Part shown: positions 8,199 through 16,306 of the stretch, piece by piece | Numbering within the stretch: position 1 is the stretch's first letter | Layout: every line of letters begins with the position of its first letter | Virus record (IMG/VR): IMGVR_UViG_3300042391_000035 | Location: 1-20,002 of that record | DNA from: a virus | Length of the DNA stretch: 20,002 nucleotides | Direction: 5' to 3' (one strand) | Program-made: the position numbers and the translations under genes | The notes under the pieces: model-generated | Database searches by the model: none | The model's input: the letters and a program-made list of their open reading frames with translations, nothing else | What the model was told of the DNA's origin: nothing

Positions 8199-9265
8199 TG
8201 GTAAAGATAGCAGTGTACGCCATTGCCCTCAATGAGGCAAAGCACGTAGCTCGCTGGGCCAAGGCCACAGCGGGTGCTGATGTAAGAATTGTAGCAGATA
8301 CTGGGTCAACAGACAACACAGTACAACTGCTCAACCAATACCGCATAGAGACCTACGAGATCAACGTAAGCCCTTTTCGCTTTGATGATGCCCGTAATGC
8401 AGCCCTAGCCCTAGTGCCTGCTGACGTGGATGTGTGTGTCTCCTTGGACATGGACGAGATTCCAGACCCAGACTTCTTTGACAAGATCAGGGATGCTTGG
8501 GTTCCAGGCACGGAACGTGCATGGGTTGCATGGGATACTGGCCAGCAATGGATGAATAACAATAGGGTTCATGCCAGGCAGGGATACCGCTGGGTTAAAC
8601 CGTGTCACGAAGTGACAATGGCTTATCCACCACGGCAAGAGCAAGATGTAGTCATAGAGACCATGGTGCAACATAAGCCAGATGATAGTAAGCCAAGGTC
8701 ACAGTACCTGCACTTACTGCAAATGGGAGCTGCTGAGGATCCATCAGATTCCCGCATTAGATTTTACCTTATCCGAGAATACTACTTTCACAAGCAATGG
8801 GAGAACGCAGTCCATGAAACAGAAAGACTCTTCTCTGATAAGCGAGTGGAAGGTGGCTGGCCTGTTGAGCTTGCTGCCGCTTGTCGCGGTGCTGGCGATA
8901 GTCTTGTCGAACTAGGCAGACACGATGAGGCATACGATTGGTTCCTCAAGGGAACTGAACTAGCCCCAGACCAGATGGAAGCATGGTTTGCTTTAGCCCA
9001 CTTCCTGTATACACAGAAACGCTGGCAAGAATGTTTTGATGCGGCTAATAAAGTAAACAAACTTAAAATGGATACTCATTACTTGATTGACAGTTCAATC
9101 TACAAGTGGCGAGCATATGATCTTTTAGCTATATCTTCCTGGAACCTAAGTAAAAAGGGTTCGGCTAAAAAATGGGGACGGCTAGCAGTAGAGGGAAACC
9201 CTACGGATAAACGACTCATTGATAATTACCAATTCATGCTGAAGGGACATACTAATGGCATGTAG
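8198..9265 (+). CDS. Family 2 glycosyltransferase with C-terminal TPR-like helices
   Basis: This 355-aa protein transfers a sugar from a nucleotide-sugar donor. The N-terminal GT-A fold shows the entry motif AIALNEAKHV (residues 8-17), the nucleotide-binding ADTGSTDNT (33-41) and the metal-binding DMD (84-86, in SLDMDEIPD). Residues about 150-345 are helical with TPR-like repeats (DSLVELGRHDEAYDWFLKG and MEAWFALAHFLYTQKRW). No signal or membrane segment is seen, so it acts in the cytoplasm. Possible acceptors are virion proteins or host surface glycans, the latter as modification against superinfection. It has an apparent own promoter and overlaps the next gene by 11 bases. Confidence 0.85.
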   Translation: MVKIAVYAIALNEAKHVARWAKATAGADVRIVADTGSTDNTVQLLNQYRIETYEINVSPFRFDDARNAALALVPADVDVCVSLDMDEIPDPDFFDKIRDAWVPGTERAWVAWDTGQQWMNNNRVHARQGYRWVKPCHEVTMAYPPRQEQDVVIETMVQHKPDDSKPRSQYLHLLQMGAAEDPSDSRIRFYLIREYYFHKQWENAVHETERLFSDKRVEGGWPVELAAACRGAGDSLVELGRHDEAYDWFLKGTELAPDQMEAWFALAHFLYTQKRWQECFDAANKVNKLKMDTHYLIDSSIYKWRAYDLLAISSWNLSKKGSAKKWGRLAVEGNPTDKRLIDNYQFMLKGHTNGM

Positions 9266-9572
9266 AACAGGTTGTCGCACACAGGATCACGCCACATGGG
9301 GTGATTGCTTACGTGCTTCTAACATCCAAATGAACGCTGGCGATGCAGCCAGTGGCAAGGCAATGTCCAATGCCAAGTGGAACGGTGAGCTAGATGCTTA
9401 CGCTAACGCTAGAGCACAGGGCATACAGCCAGCAGGTACTCGCATGGGTCAGATCATCGAGGCTGAAAAGGCTAGTGAAACTTTGGGTAGAGCGTATGAC
9501 GCAGGTACTATGCCAGCCGCAAAGACAATAGATAAAGCAACCGCAAGCACTATGAAGGAAGTTGGACTGTAA
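9255..9572 (+). CDS. MACRTGC-family small phage protein
   Basis: A 105-aa protein starts at ATG 9255 inside the end of the glycosyltransferase gene (11-base overlap). It begins MACRTGCRTQDHATWGDC with cysteines at 3, 7 and 18, followed by helical, Ala-rich sequence (AYANARAQGIQPAGTRM, then SETLGRAYDAGTMPAAKT). This is the full-length version of the module whose start recurs at 5522 and 8085. The N-terminal Cys motif looks metal-binding or disulfide-forming. I know it as a recurring type of small actinophage protein without known function. Confidence 0.72.
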   Translation: MACRTGCRTQDHATWGDCLRASNIQMNAGDAASGKAMSNAKWNGELDAYANARAQGIQPAGTRMGQIIEAEKASETLGRAYDAGTMPAAKTIDKATASTMKEVGL

Positions 9573-9685
9573 TGTGTGCTGAATGTAAGTGTAATGGAAA
9601 TCAAATTGGAAAGATCAACGACAAGTTAACTGGCAAGCCTGACAAACCAGGTGGCGGTTACGAAGGCGTTGGCGGTTCTAAATAA
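9572..9685 (+). CDS. Tiny CxxCxC protein
   Basis: A 37-aa reading frame starts at ATG 9572, overlapping the previous stop (TAATG), with AAGGA at 9555-9559. It opens MCAECKCNG (Cys at 2, 5 and 7) and has a Gly/Lys-rich tail ending GGGYEGVGGSK. Directly after the stop, another frame reads NNNKSKKKGK and stops at 9713 just before the next ATG, so the true protein might have a basic tail reached by a frame change. With so little sequence this is only a possibility. Confidence 0.5.
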   Translation: MCAECKCNGNQIGKINDKLTGKPDKPGGGYEGVGGSK

Positions 9686-9715
9686 TAATAAGTCTAAAAA
9701 GAAGGGTAAGTAATT

Positions 9716-9970
9716 ATGGCTGCTGGTGATGGTCGCACAATGCAATACCACCTAAACCGTTTGGCTGGAACATTGAACGCTTTTGATGTACCGCGCTATG
9801 ACGCTCAGGGTGCTGCAAACATTTGGGCTGGAACCACTGGCCTTGCCCTTCAAGGTGCTTTGAATAACAAGGCTGGTACATCTGGTCTTGCTACTCAAGG
9901 CGCATTAAACAAACTAGCTGGGACTTCTGGTCTTGGCGTTAACGAAGCCGCAGCAAGGATCACAGCATGA
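9716..9970 (+). CDS. Small structural protein with 15-residue tandem repeats
   Basis: An 84-aa protein starts at ATG 9716 with GAAGGG (9701-9706). After an N-terminal LNRLAGTLNAFDVPRYDAQG it has three in-frame 15-residue units at residues 33-47, 48-62 and 63-77 with consensus ALNxxAGTSGLAxQG. It ends with an ATGA overlap with the next gene. Comparable AGT-containing repeats occur in phage virion proteins, and the neighbours are structural, so a virion role is likely. Repeat number could vary between relatives. Confidence 0.7.
   Translation: MAAGDGRTMQYHLNRLAGTLNAFDVPRYDAQGAANIWAGTTGLALQGALNNKAGTSGLATQGALNKLAGTSGLGVNEAAARITA
9812..9946 (+). repeat. Three 45-bp tandem repeats, in frame
   Basis: The units are 9812-9856, 9857-9901 and 9902-9946, each encoding 15 residues. 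All three keep A(G)TxGL in the middle; units 2 and 3 share AGTSGL and start ALN. Third-codon positions differ, so the duplications are old or under protein-level selection. Confidence 0.75.
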
Positions 9971-10854
9971 ACTTTGGAGATATGGTAGATGAGGTTCTCA
10001 TCAACGTGGCTGGCTACACTCAGCGCCAGGACCAAGCAACATTCCTAACGGTTGCCATGGTTGAAGCAGACCTACAGTTCACAGTACAAGATGGCACGGT
10101 ACTATCTCGTGGTCTTATAGAAATTGATGATGAGCTTGTATGGGTTGACCGCTTTGACCGCGCTAATGGTATTGCCTACATTGCACCGTCTGGTCGTGGC
10201 TTCCGTAACTCAGTGGTAGCACCACACTCCGTTGGTGCTCGCGTTGTTATCAGCCCTGCGTACCCACGTGTCGTAGTTAAGAAAGCACTTAACAATGCTA
10301 TTGCTGGTGTATATCCTGATCTATTTGGTACGTTCTACACCACGTTCCCATTTGTAGCCACACGCTCTACTTACCAGCTACCTTCAGATGCACTAGATGT
10401 ACTTGCTGTATCCTGGCAGACCGTAGGTCCTACAAAGGAATGGTTACCAGTACGTCGTTGGCGCATTGACAAGACCGCAAACCCACAAACATTTAACACA
10501 GGTAAAACACTATCCGTCTATGACGGCATTGTTCCTGGACGTACAGTAAACGTGGTCTACTCAAAGAAGCCAACTAAACTTGTACTTAACTCAGATGACT
10601 TTCTAGACTCAGGTCTACCTGATTCTGCCGAGGAAGTTATTATCCTTGGTGCTTCATACCGCGTAGCTGCTTACCTAGATCAAGCACGTGTTACAGGTAT
10701 GTCCGTTGAAGCTGACGCTATTGACCAGTCTAACCCATCAGGTGCTGGTGCTCAGGTTTCTCGTTACCTCTTTGCTCAATACAGAGATCGCTTAAGTGTT
10801 GAGGTACGTCGTCAGCAAGAATACTTCCCAGTCCGCGTTCACTACACCCGATAG
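9967..10854 (+). CDS. Virion connector/adaptor-like protein
   Basis: This 295-aa protein starts at ATG 9967 (ATGA overlap) with AAGGA seven bases upstream. Residues 25-100 form a beta domain with LIEIDDELVWVDRFDRANG, PSGRGFRNSVVAPHSVGARV and VISPAYPRV, a pattern common in phage proteins at the head-tail interface or tail. It is followed by a helix (VVVKKALNNAIAGVYPDLF), a further beta region, and a C-terminal helical section (DSAEEVIILGASYRVAAYLD, then QYRDRLSVEVRRQQEYF). The helix-beta-helix plan would suit a gp11-like tail adaptor of podophages, but this is inference from shape and from the 635-aa neighbour. Confidence 0.7.
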   Translation: MNFGDMVDEVLINVAGYTQRQDQATFLTVAMVEADLQFTVQDGTVLSRGLIEIDDELVWVDRFDRANGIAYIAPSGRGFRNSVVAPHSVGARVVISPAYPRVVVKKALNNAIAGVYPDLFGTFYTTFPFVATRSTYQLPSDALDVLAVSWQTVGPTKEWLPVRRWRIDKTANPQTFNTGKTLSVYDGIVPGRTVNVVYSKKPTKLVLNSDDFLDSGLPDSAEEVIILGASYRVAAYLDQARVTGMSVEADAIDQSNPSGAGAQVSRYLFAQYRDRLSVEVRRQQEYFPVRVHYTR

Positions 10855-10861
10855 GTAAACC

Positions 10862-12139
10862 ATGCCAGCAGTAAATCGTTATTATTCATCAGTTGCCGTT
10901 GATACAACATTAAAGTTTTCAATCTCAAGTTCTGATTTAACCCTTGAGGTTAATTCAACGGCTGGCTTTCCAACCTCATACCCATACACACTTGCCCTTG
11001 GCTATGACCTAAGTAACGAAGAGCTTGTCACCATTATTGGTGCATCAAGTAACGTGCTTACCGTAGGTACTACTGTTGCTGGTGGCGCTAACATTGCTGG
11101 CCGTGGCGTAGATGGTACAAACGATCAAGCACACGCTGCAGGTGAACCAGTAAAGCACGTAATCTCTGCACGTGACATGACTGAATCCCAGGCTCACATT
11201 GCTTCCGAGGCTGGCACTCATGGCATTACAGGTAGCTTTGTTGGTACAACAGACACACAAACTCTAACTAACAAAACCATAACTGGTGGAACTGTTAACC
11301 CAACCACACTCCAGCAAGCTGGTGTTGCTGCGGTTACAACTACAGGAACCCAGACCCTAACCAATAAGACCATAACTTCACCAGCTATTAGTGATGCAAC
11401 TATAACTGGCACTACTACGGCTACATCTGGAACTATTGCTCTTGGAACTAATGCTTCCGCAATTACAGCAAATAGTACAACCATTAGCGCTACCGAAGTT
11501 GGTTACTTAGATGGCGTTACTTCTGCTATTCAAACTCAAATAAATACAGCCAATACTACAATTACAAATAATACTCCAGTTGGCGCTGTAACTATGTGGG
11601 TTGCAGCTGATGCCCCTACTGGCTGGACATTATGTCAAGGCCAAGCTATTAGCAGAACAACTTACGGTTCATTGTTTACGGTAATTGGAACTGCATATGG
11701 TGCTGGAGATGGAAGCACTACATTTAACTTGCCTGACCTACGTGGTCGTGTACCTATGGGTGCTGGCCAGGGTCGTAATGTTGCTGGCGATGCCAACTTA
11801 CCTTCTACCCGTACTCTTGGTGCAAAGATATCTGATGCTGAAACAGTAACACTTACTGCAAACCAATCTGGTCTTCGTCAACACAATCACACTGCAGACC
11901 AACCAGAACACAACCATGCCACTGAAGTTTACTCAACTTCTGATAAGGCATACGGTGGAGGATTTGGACAAATCACCACCTTTGCACGTGGCGGTGGAGA
12001 GTATATACAAAACTCGCAACTTGTTACAACAATGTCTGACCCAGGAATTACAGTAAACAATGTTGATCCTGCTAATGCTATTGACGCACACAACAATACA
12101 CAGCCATCCACTGTTATTAACTTCATCATCAAGCACTAA
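10862..12139 (+). CDS. Tail collar domain fibre protein
   Basis: This 425-aa protein has a beta N-terminal domain (residues 1-110) related in pattern to the preceding gene (ELVTIIGA, then GRGVDGTNDQAHAAGEPV). It then has two copies of TQTLTNKTIT (near residues 131 and 164) typical of fibre shafts. A phage tail collar domain at about residues 239-305 shows WVAADAPTGWTLCQGQAIS, GTAYGAGDGSTTFNLPDLRG and RVPMGAGQGR. It ends with HNHTADQPEHNH and NNTQPSTVINFIIKH, the usual close of collar-domain proteins; the His clusters may bind metal as in long-tail-fibre tips. It is probably an additional fibre or appendage protein. Confidence 0.87.
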   Translation: MPAVNRYYSSVAVDTTLKFSISSSDLTLEVNSTAGFPTSYPYTLALGYDLSNEELVTIIGASSNVLTVGTTVAGGANIAGRGVDGTNDQAHAAGEPVKHVISARDMTESQAHIASEAGTHGITGSFVGTTDTQTLTNKTITGGTVNPTTLQQAGVAAVTTTGTQTLTNKTITSPAISDATITGTTTATSGTIALGTNASAITANSTTISATEVGYLDGVTSAIQTQINTANTTITNNTPVGAVTMWVAADAPTGWTLCQGQAISRTTYGSLFTVIGTAYGAGDGSTTFNLPDLRGRVPMGAGQGRNVAGDANLPSTRTLGAKISDAETVTLTANQSGLRQHNHTADQPEHNHATEVYSTSDKAYGGGFGQITTFARGGGEYIQNSQLVTTMSDPGITVNNVDPANAIDAHNNTQPSTVINFIIKH

Positions 12140-12147
12140 GGACTGAC

Positions 12148-14055
12148 ATGGCTGAATACAGCATTACAGAAGATCCAGTCAATCCCATAGGTAGACCACC
12201 TCAGACTTCTATTCTGTACACAAATCAAAACAATGTGTATGACGTAGCTATTGGTGGTCAACCATTCTTCCTGGGTGCTTCGGATAAATACCCGTACCAC
12301 AGAGAGACTGCATCCTATAAACGACAGCAGTTAGACCTCACCCAACAACCAGGTGAGCAGACCTTTGAAGGCTGGTGGCTACGGTCCCAGTCTTCTTGGC
12401 ATTTAGGCGCAGGTATTAATTACCTTGAGCCATTGCAGGGTGAAGATGTTATCTACCGATTCAACAAATCAAACGGTGTAGATGTATGGACTCCAGGCGA
12501 GGCAACCTTGTTGCCAGATGTAGTTAATGTACTAGCCGTGTCTGGCGAGAGCCAGCTTGTTGGTGGTATTGATGGCAACAATGTGTCTTGCGTATTTGTA
12601 TCTGATGGATCAGCGCTTAAGCGCGTTGCCCCTACTGGCGCTACTGGTTCGGTAACTACCGTAACTTATGGTGGTTCAGGATCTGACATAGTTTCTTTGA
12701 CCCAAGATGGCACAAACTATTACGCAGCAAATAGCACTGGTATCTACAAAGGTTTATTAACTGGCGTAGGCACTGGAGCTATTGCATGGAATACTGGCAC
12801 AGCCAAGGTATCTATGGGCTGGGTTAAGCAACGTCTGTTTGCTGGCATTGGCGCATCACTTTATGAACTAGTGGGAGGTAGTCCTCCAACTTTACCAAGT
12901 GCTATCTATACACATCCAAATAACAACTGGACATGGACCTCTATTGTTGAAGGTCCAACCGCAATCTATGCTTCGGGTTTTGCAGGTACATCTTCCGCTA
13001 TTTACAAGATAAGCCTGGATGCAGACGGTGGTTTACCTACGTTGGCATCCGCTGTAACAGCAGCTGACTTTCCAGATGAAGAGCACGTAACTAGCCTTGG
13101 AACATACCTTGGTAAGTACATGCTTATCGGAACTAATAAGGGTGTGCGCGTAGGTTTAATAGATACCGCAGGTAACGTAGCCTACGGCGGTCTAACCTAC
13201 AATCAGGAATCTAACGACCACATTACTGGCTTTGCTTTCCAGGATCGCTTTGCTTACGCAACCGTAACCCAGGACATTGACGGTAAGTCTGGCTTAATTC
13301 GCATTGATTTATCTGCACCTAACAGTGATGGCTTGTACCCATGGGCCAATGACCTTGTTTCAACAGCAACTGGTAACTGTAACAACGTGGCTTTTATAGG
13401 TGAAACTAATCGCCTTGCTTTTGTGGTTGAAGGTAGTGGTCTGTACTTCCAGCACCCTACTCAACTGACAGCGCAGGGTTACTTAGACACTGGTGCTATT
13501 CGTTACAATACCATGGAGAAGAAGCACTTTAAGTTAATCAAGGTTCGCATTGCTTCCCCATTTGAGGGAACGGTTGCTATTTCAACCATTGCTAAAGATG
13601 GTGACATATCAAGCATCATTACCGTAGGTAGCGCAGCTTCAGCAGACCAAGACTTTACAACTAACATCACAACACCGCAAGAGCAACTGGCATTTAGGTT
13701 TACCCTTAACCGTAGCTCCGTTGATACCAGTAAGGGTGGCGGTATTGTTGGTTACCAGGTTAAAGCACTACCTGCAAACAAGAGAACCCGCAGTATCTCA
13801 GTACCTTTATTGTGTTACGACTTTGAGCAAGACCGTAACAACATCATGGTTGGTTGGGATGGCCGTGCTTGGGCACGTCTAAACGCACTAGAAAACATTG
13901 AGTCCGATGGTAACACCATTACGATTCAGGACTTTACTAGCGGTGAGCAAGTTGAAGGTCTTATTGAAAAGATTACCTTTGATCGCATCTCTCCACCTGA
14001 CCGTAGGTTCCAGGGTTTTGGTGGAATTATTTACGTAATGATTCGGACAACCTAA
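12148..14055 (+). CDS. Large tail protein, possible nozzle / tail tubular protein B
   Basis: This 635-aa protein starts at ATG 12148 with AAGGA five bases upstream. It is beta-rich throughout, with recurrent blade-like segments (VNVLAVSGESQLVGGIDG, GTNYYAANSTGIYKGLLTG, VKQRLFAGIGASLYELVGG, YMLIGTNKGVRVGLIDTAG), suggesting a beta-propeller. The C-terminal 200 residues include a TMEKKHFKLIKVRIASPFEG beta domain. Podophage nozzle proteins (T7 gp12 type) combine a propeller with beta domains, and an adaptor-like protein lies nearby. No signature confirms it, and it could instead be a siphophage distal tail protein. No signal peptide. Confidence 0.65.
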   Translation: MAEYSITEDPVNPIGRPPQTSILYTNQNNVYDVAIGGQPFFLGASDKYPYHRETASYKRQQLDLTQQPGEQTFEGWWLRSQSSWHLGAGINYLEPLQGEDVIYRFNKSNGVDVWTPGEATLLPDVVNVLAVSGESQLVGGIDGNNVSCVFVSDGSALKRVAPTGATGSVTTVTYGGSGSDIVSLTQDGTNYYAANSTGIYKGLLTGVGTGAIAWNTGTAKVSMGWVKQRLFAGIGASLYELVGGSPPTLPSAIYTHPNNNWTWTSIVEGPTAIYASGFAGTSSAIYKISLDADGGLPTLASAVTAADFPDEEHVTSLGTYLGKYMLIGTNKGVRVGLIDTAGNVAYGGLTYNQESNDHITGFAFQDRFAYATVTQDIDGKSGLIRIDLSAPNSDGLYPWANDLVSTATGNCNNVAFIGETNRLAFVVEGSGLYFQHPTQLTAQGYLDTGAIRYNTMEKKHFKLIKVRIASPFEGTVAISTIAKDGDISSIITVGSAASADQDFTTNITTPQEQLAFRFTLNRSSVDTSKGGGIVGYQVKALPANKRTRSISVPLLCYDFEQDRNNIMVGWDGRAWARLNALENIESDGNTITIQDFTSGEQVEGLIEKITFDRISPPDRRFQGFGGIIYVMIRTT

Positions 14056-14366
14056 TGGGTGTTCAATACTGGGCAAGTGTCGCACAAATAGCATCTATCG
14101 TAGGGGGCGTGTTGTTTGCATTATGGAAGATCTGGCGCAAGATAGACATACACCAGGCAAACAGTGCAGCTCGCTCAAACATTTTGGAAGTAAGACTTGA
14201 ACGTATTGAATCCCAGTTTGGACCTAATGGCGGTGGCCTGCGTGAAGCAGTTAATCGTATTTCATACGACATAAACAGTATGGATAAGAAACTCGATGGA
14301 GTTACTAAAGAAGTATCTGAACTCAAGGGTGAGTTTAGACAACATGTAAAAGAGAGTGGAGAATAA
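14055..14366 (+). CDS. Membrane-anchored coiled-coil protein (DUF2746-like)
   Basis: A 103-aa protein is coupled to the previous gene by TAATG. One membrane segment at about residues 7-25 (SVAQIASIVGGVLFALWKIW) is followed by a basic patch (RKID) and a long charged coiled coil (residues 40-100). It contains FGPNGGGLREAVNRI, resembling the DUF2746 type of actinophage membrane protein often found near lysis genes. It may be a holin partner, antiholin or envelope-tethering protein. The family link is by recognition of the pattern only. Confidence 0.68.
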   Translation: MGVQYWASVAQIASIVGGVLFALWKIWRKIDIHQANSAARSNILEVRLERIESQFGPNGGGLREAVNRISYDINSMDKKLDGVTKEVSELKGEFRQHVKESGE

Positions 14367-14600
14367 ATGTTAGAGATCGGCAAGAAGATAGTGGCAGCCT
14401 TTGCGGTTGCTTGCCTCGGTGTTATTGGTGCTGGTTCTATCCTCGGTGTTGAGGTATGGAAGTCTGCAGCTATGGCTGGTATCGGTGCTTGTGCAGTTAT
14501 CGTTGAAAAGTTATGCCGTGCGTACCTAGAAGATGGCAAGCTAACTAACGAAGAAGTAGACGAGATCTTTGCATCCTACGAAAAAGGTTCCAAAAAGTAA
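14367..14600 (+). CDS. Holin candidate (two membrane segments)
   Basis: A 77-aa protein starts at ATG 14367 directly after the previous stop, with GGAGA upstream. Hydrophobic segments lie at about residues 8-28 (IVAAFAVACLGVIGAGSILGV) and 34-47 (AAMAGIGACAVIVE), followed by a charged, helical cytoplasmic tail (GKLTNEEVDEIFASYEKG). Two membrane passes, small size, a charged C-terminus and an endolysin gene 1.3 kb downstream fit a class II holin that would release the endolysin. No sequence signature proves it; the 60-aa protein at 15720 is an alternative holin. Confidence 0.68.
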   Translation: MLEIGKKIVAAFAVACLGVIGAGSILGVEVWKSAAMAGIGACAVIVEKLCRAYLEDGKLTNEEVDEIFASYEKGSKK

Positions 14601-15719
14601 TTGAATAAACTATTCCGCTTAGGGATTGTTTTATTTGTAATAAGTATGTTCATGGTGTCCTCACCAGCAAGTGCCAACGTGGTGTGTAATACCTATACAT
14701 ACCGTGGTGATGATGACTCTGCATTTGCAGCTAACCTACCATTTACCCTTTCGCTAGGTGCCACAGAATACAGCAATGTGTATGTGTCAACTAACGGAAC
14801 ACTAACCTTTGGCAGACCTGATGGTACGTACTGGGATTATCCTCAGACACCATCGGTGTCCGTTGCAGGATATGACTGGGTAAGTTTCGGTGAAGGTGCA
14901 TACCTATCGTTTGGTTCGACAGAGAATACCTTTTGTGCTGAGTGGAGTGTTAGACCATTCCCTCAATCAACAGGTGAACTAACTCAGATCAGGTTGGTAA
15001 TCAATCGTGCATCTGATGGTGGTTGGCATGGAGAGATAGTTACCTTTGGGTGGCTACCTAACAACGTAAGGCGTGGCATTAGGTTTGAGCAGGGTCAACC
15101 TGTTGTACCTATGGAAGCTGCCTTTGATGTTAATGGTGGTGTACCCGTAGAGGTACCACCAGCACCTGCTCCACCATCATTCACGGAACCGCCAGTGCTA
15201 CCTACGCCAAGCCCTGAACCAGTCCCAAGCATCGTACCAAGCTTGGACCCAGAGCCAACGCCAATACCTGAACCTACTCAAAGTGAATCACCATCCCCAG
15301 AACCTACAGTAGAACCAAGTCCTACCCCTACTGAAATTGTAGCTGAACCTACCCCCACTCAAGAGGTAGTGATACCAGTACCCGTAGAGCCAACCCCTAC
15401 CCCAACACCAGAGGTTGAGCCTACCCCTTCCCCTAGTCCTACAGTAGAAGAATTAGCCCCAGAAATAACCCCAGAACCACAGCCTACAATGGCTGTTCCT
15501 GCCCCTGTAAGCGACGTAGAGACGTTTTTAGCCCAGGTTGATATCCAAGTACCAACCTACCTAGAAAACGTGCCTGGAGTCGTACAGTTGGCGCAGGCTG
15601 CGGAGTCAATCATGGCTATAGGTAGTGACATGACACCTGAAGAACGAGAGGAATCTCAGGGTGTCGTAGTTGCTGCCGTTATCGTAAGCCAATTAGCCCA
15701 GATCAGGAGACTCAAGTAA
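14601..15719 (+). CDS. Secreted proline-rich surface protein
   Basis: A 372-aa protein begins at TTG 14601, abutting the previous TAA; this start gives a full Sec signal peptide (basic NKLFR, hydrophobic core, cleavage after SPASA at residue 25). Residues 26-170 form a beta domain with YVSTNGTLTFG and two cysteines (29, 112), like beta-sandwich domains of surface proteins. Residues 180-300 are a PTPSPEP-type Pro/Thr/Glu linker. The C-terminal 70 residues are helical (TPEEREESQGVVVAAVIVSQ). This plan suggests an extracellular protein spanning or associating with the wall. In a lysis cassette it may aid lysis, modify the host surface or block superinfection; none is proven. Confidence 0.78.
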   Translation: MNKLFRLGIVLFVISMFMVSSPASANVVCNTYTYRGDDDSAFAANLPFTLSLGATEYSNVYVSTNGTLTFGRPDGTYWDYPQTPSVSVAGYDWVSFGEGAYLSFGSTENTFCAEWSVRPFPQSTGELTQIRLVINRASDGGWHGEIVTFGWLPNNVRRGIRFEQGQPVVPMEAAFDVNGGVPVEVPPAPAPPSFTEPPVLPTPSPEPVPSIVPSLDPEPTPIPEPTQSESPSPEPTVEPSPTPTEIVAEPTPTQEVVIPVPVEPTPTPTPEVEPTPSPSPTVEELAPEITPEPQPTMAVPAPVSDVETFLAQVDIQVPTYLENVPGVVQLAQAAESIMAIGSDMTPEEREESQGVVVAAVIVSQLAQIRRLK

Positions 15720-15902
15720 TTGTTTAACAGGCTAAAGAAATACTTGAAAGAAATCACAGCAGAAATATACACCTTATGCGGTCTTGCCATAGCTTACTTT
15801 ACGTTAGACGGCAGTGCCAAAAAGGTTACAGGAATCATAGCAATATCTTGCTTTCTTGTATGGCTAGTAACAATACCACTAAGAGAAGAGGATGAAGACT
15901 AA
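15720..15902 (+). CDS. Small two-TM membrane protein, possible second holin
   Basis: A 60-aa protein starts at TTG 15720 immediately after the previous stop, with AGGAG at 15704-15708. A basic start (FNRLKKYLKE) precedes two hydrophobic segments at about residues 16-29 (IYTLCGLAIAYFTL) and 36-52 (VTGIIAISCFLVWLVTI), and it ends in acidic REEDED. It is coupled by TAATG to the M23 endopeptidase. It could be the holin or antiholin; two candidates in one cassette are common in phages of Gram-positive hosts. Confidence 0.68.
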   Translation: MFNRLKKYLKEITAEIYTLCGLAIAYFTLDGSAKKVTGIIAISCFLVWLVTIPLREEDED

Positions 15903-16306
15903 TGGCTTCACCAATGAAAGATCCAAAGTACAAGGTCACGACACCGTTCGGAGTCAAGGGCGATCGCTGGTCCTCTGGCCGCCACGAAGGAGTAGACTAC
16001 GCAGCACCAGTAGGCGCAGTTGTTGTTGCTCCTGTTGATGGCAAGGTAGTAAAAGTTGGCCAGTGCTGGGGCGCAGCCTTCGGTCAGAACTCAGTGCTTG
16101 TAAAGGTAAAGGGTGGACACCTACTGTTCGCTCACCTAGCTTCACATAGCTGCAAGGTTGGCCAGGAACTTAAGACTGGCGACGTTATCGGTAAGTGCGG
16201 TAAAGACGGAAATGTCACAGGTCCACACTTACACATGGAACTTCAGAAGGGCCCAGGCTGGGTCAAAGGCGGAGGCCTAGATCCAAAAGCAATCATCGAG
16301 GCGTAA
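15902..16306 (+). CDS. M23 (LytM) peptidoglycan endopeptidase, endolysin
   Basis: A 134-aa single-domain zinc metallopeptidase cleaves peptide cross-bridges in the cell wall. The M23 zinc ligands and catalytic residues are in place: H28 and D32 (GRHEGVDYAAP), H78 (LFAHLAS), and H109 and H111 (GPHLHMEL). The barrel core VVVAPVDGKVVKVGQ and GDVIGKCG are typical. There is no signal peptide and no wall-binding domain, so export would rely on a holin. It is coupled to the upstream membrane protein by TAATG. Overall size is about the minimum for the family. Confidence 0.9.
   Translation: MASPMKDPKYKVTTPFGVKGDRWSSGRHEGVDYAAPVGAVVVAPVDGKVVKVGQCWGAAFGQNSVLVKVKGGHLLFAHLASHSCKVGQELKTGDVIGKCGKDGNVTGPHLHMELQKGPGWVKGGGLDPKAIIEA

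Noticed and set aside
14063-14539. 158-codon minus-strand open frame opposite the membrane protein and holin
   Set aside because: It is fully antisense to two coupled + genes with signal and membrane features; no ribosome site or promoter supports it.
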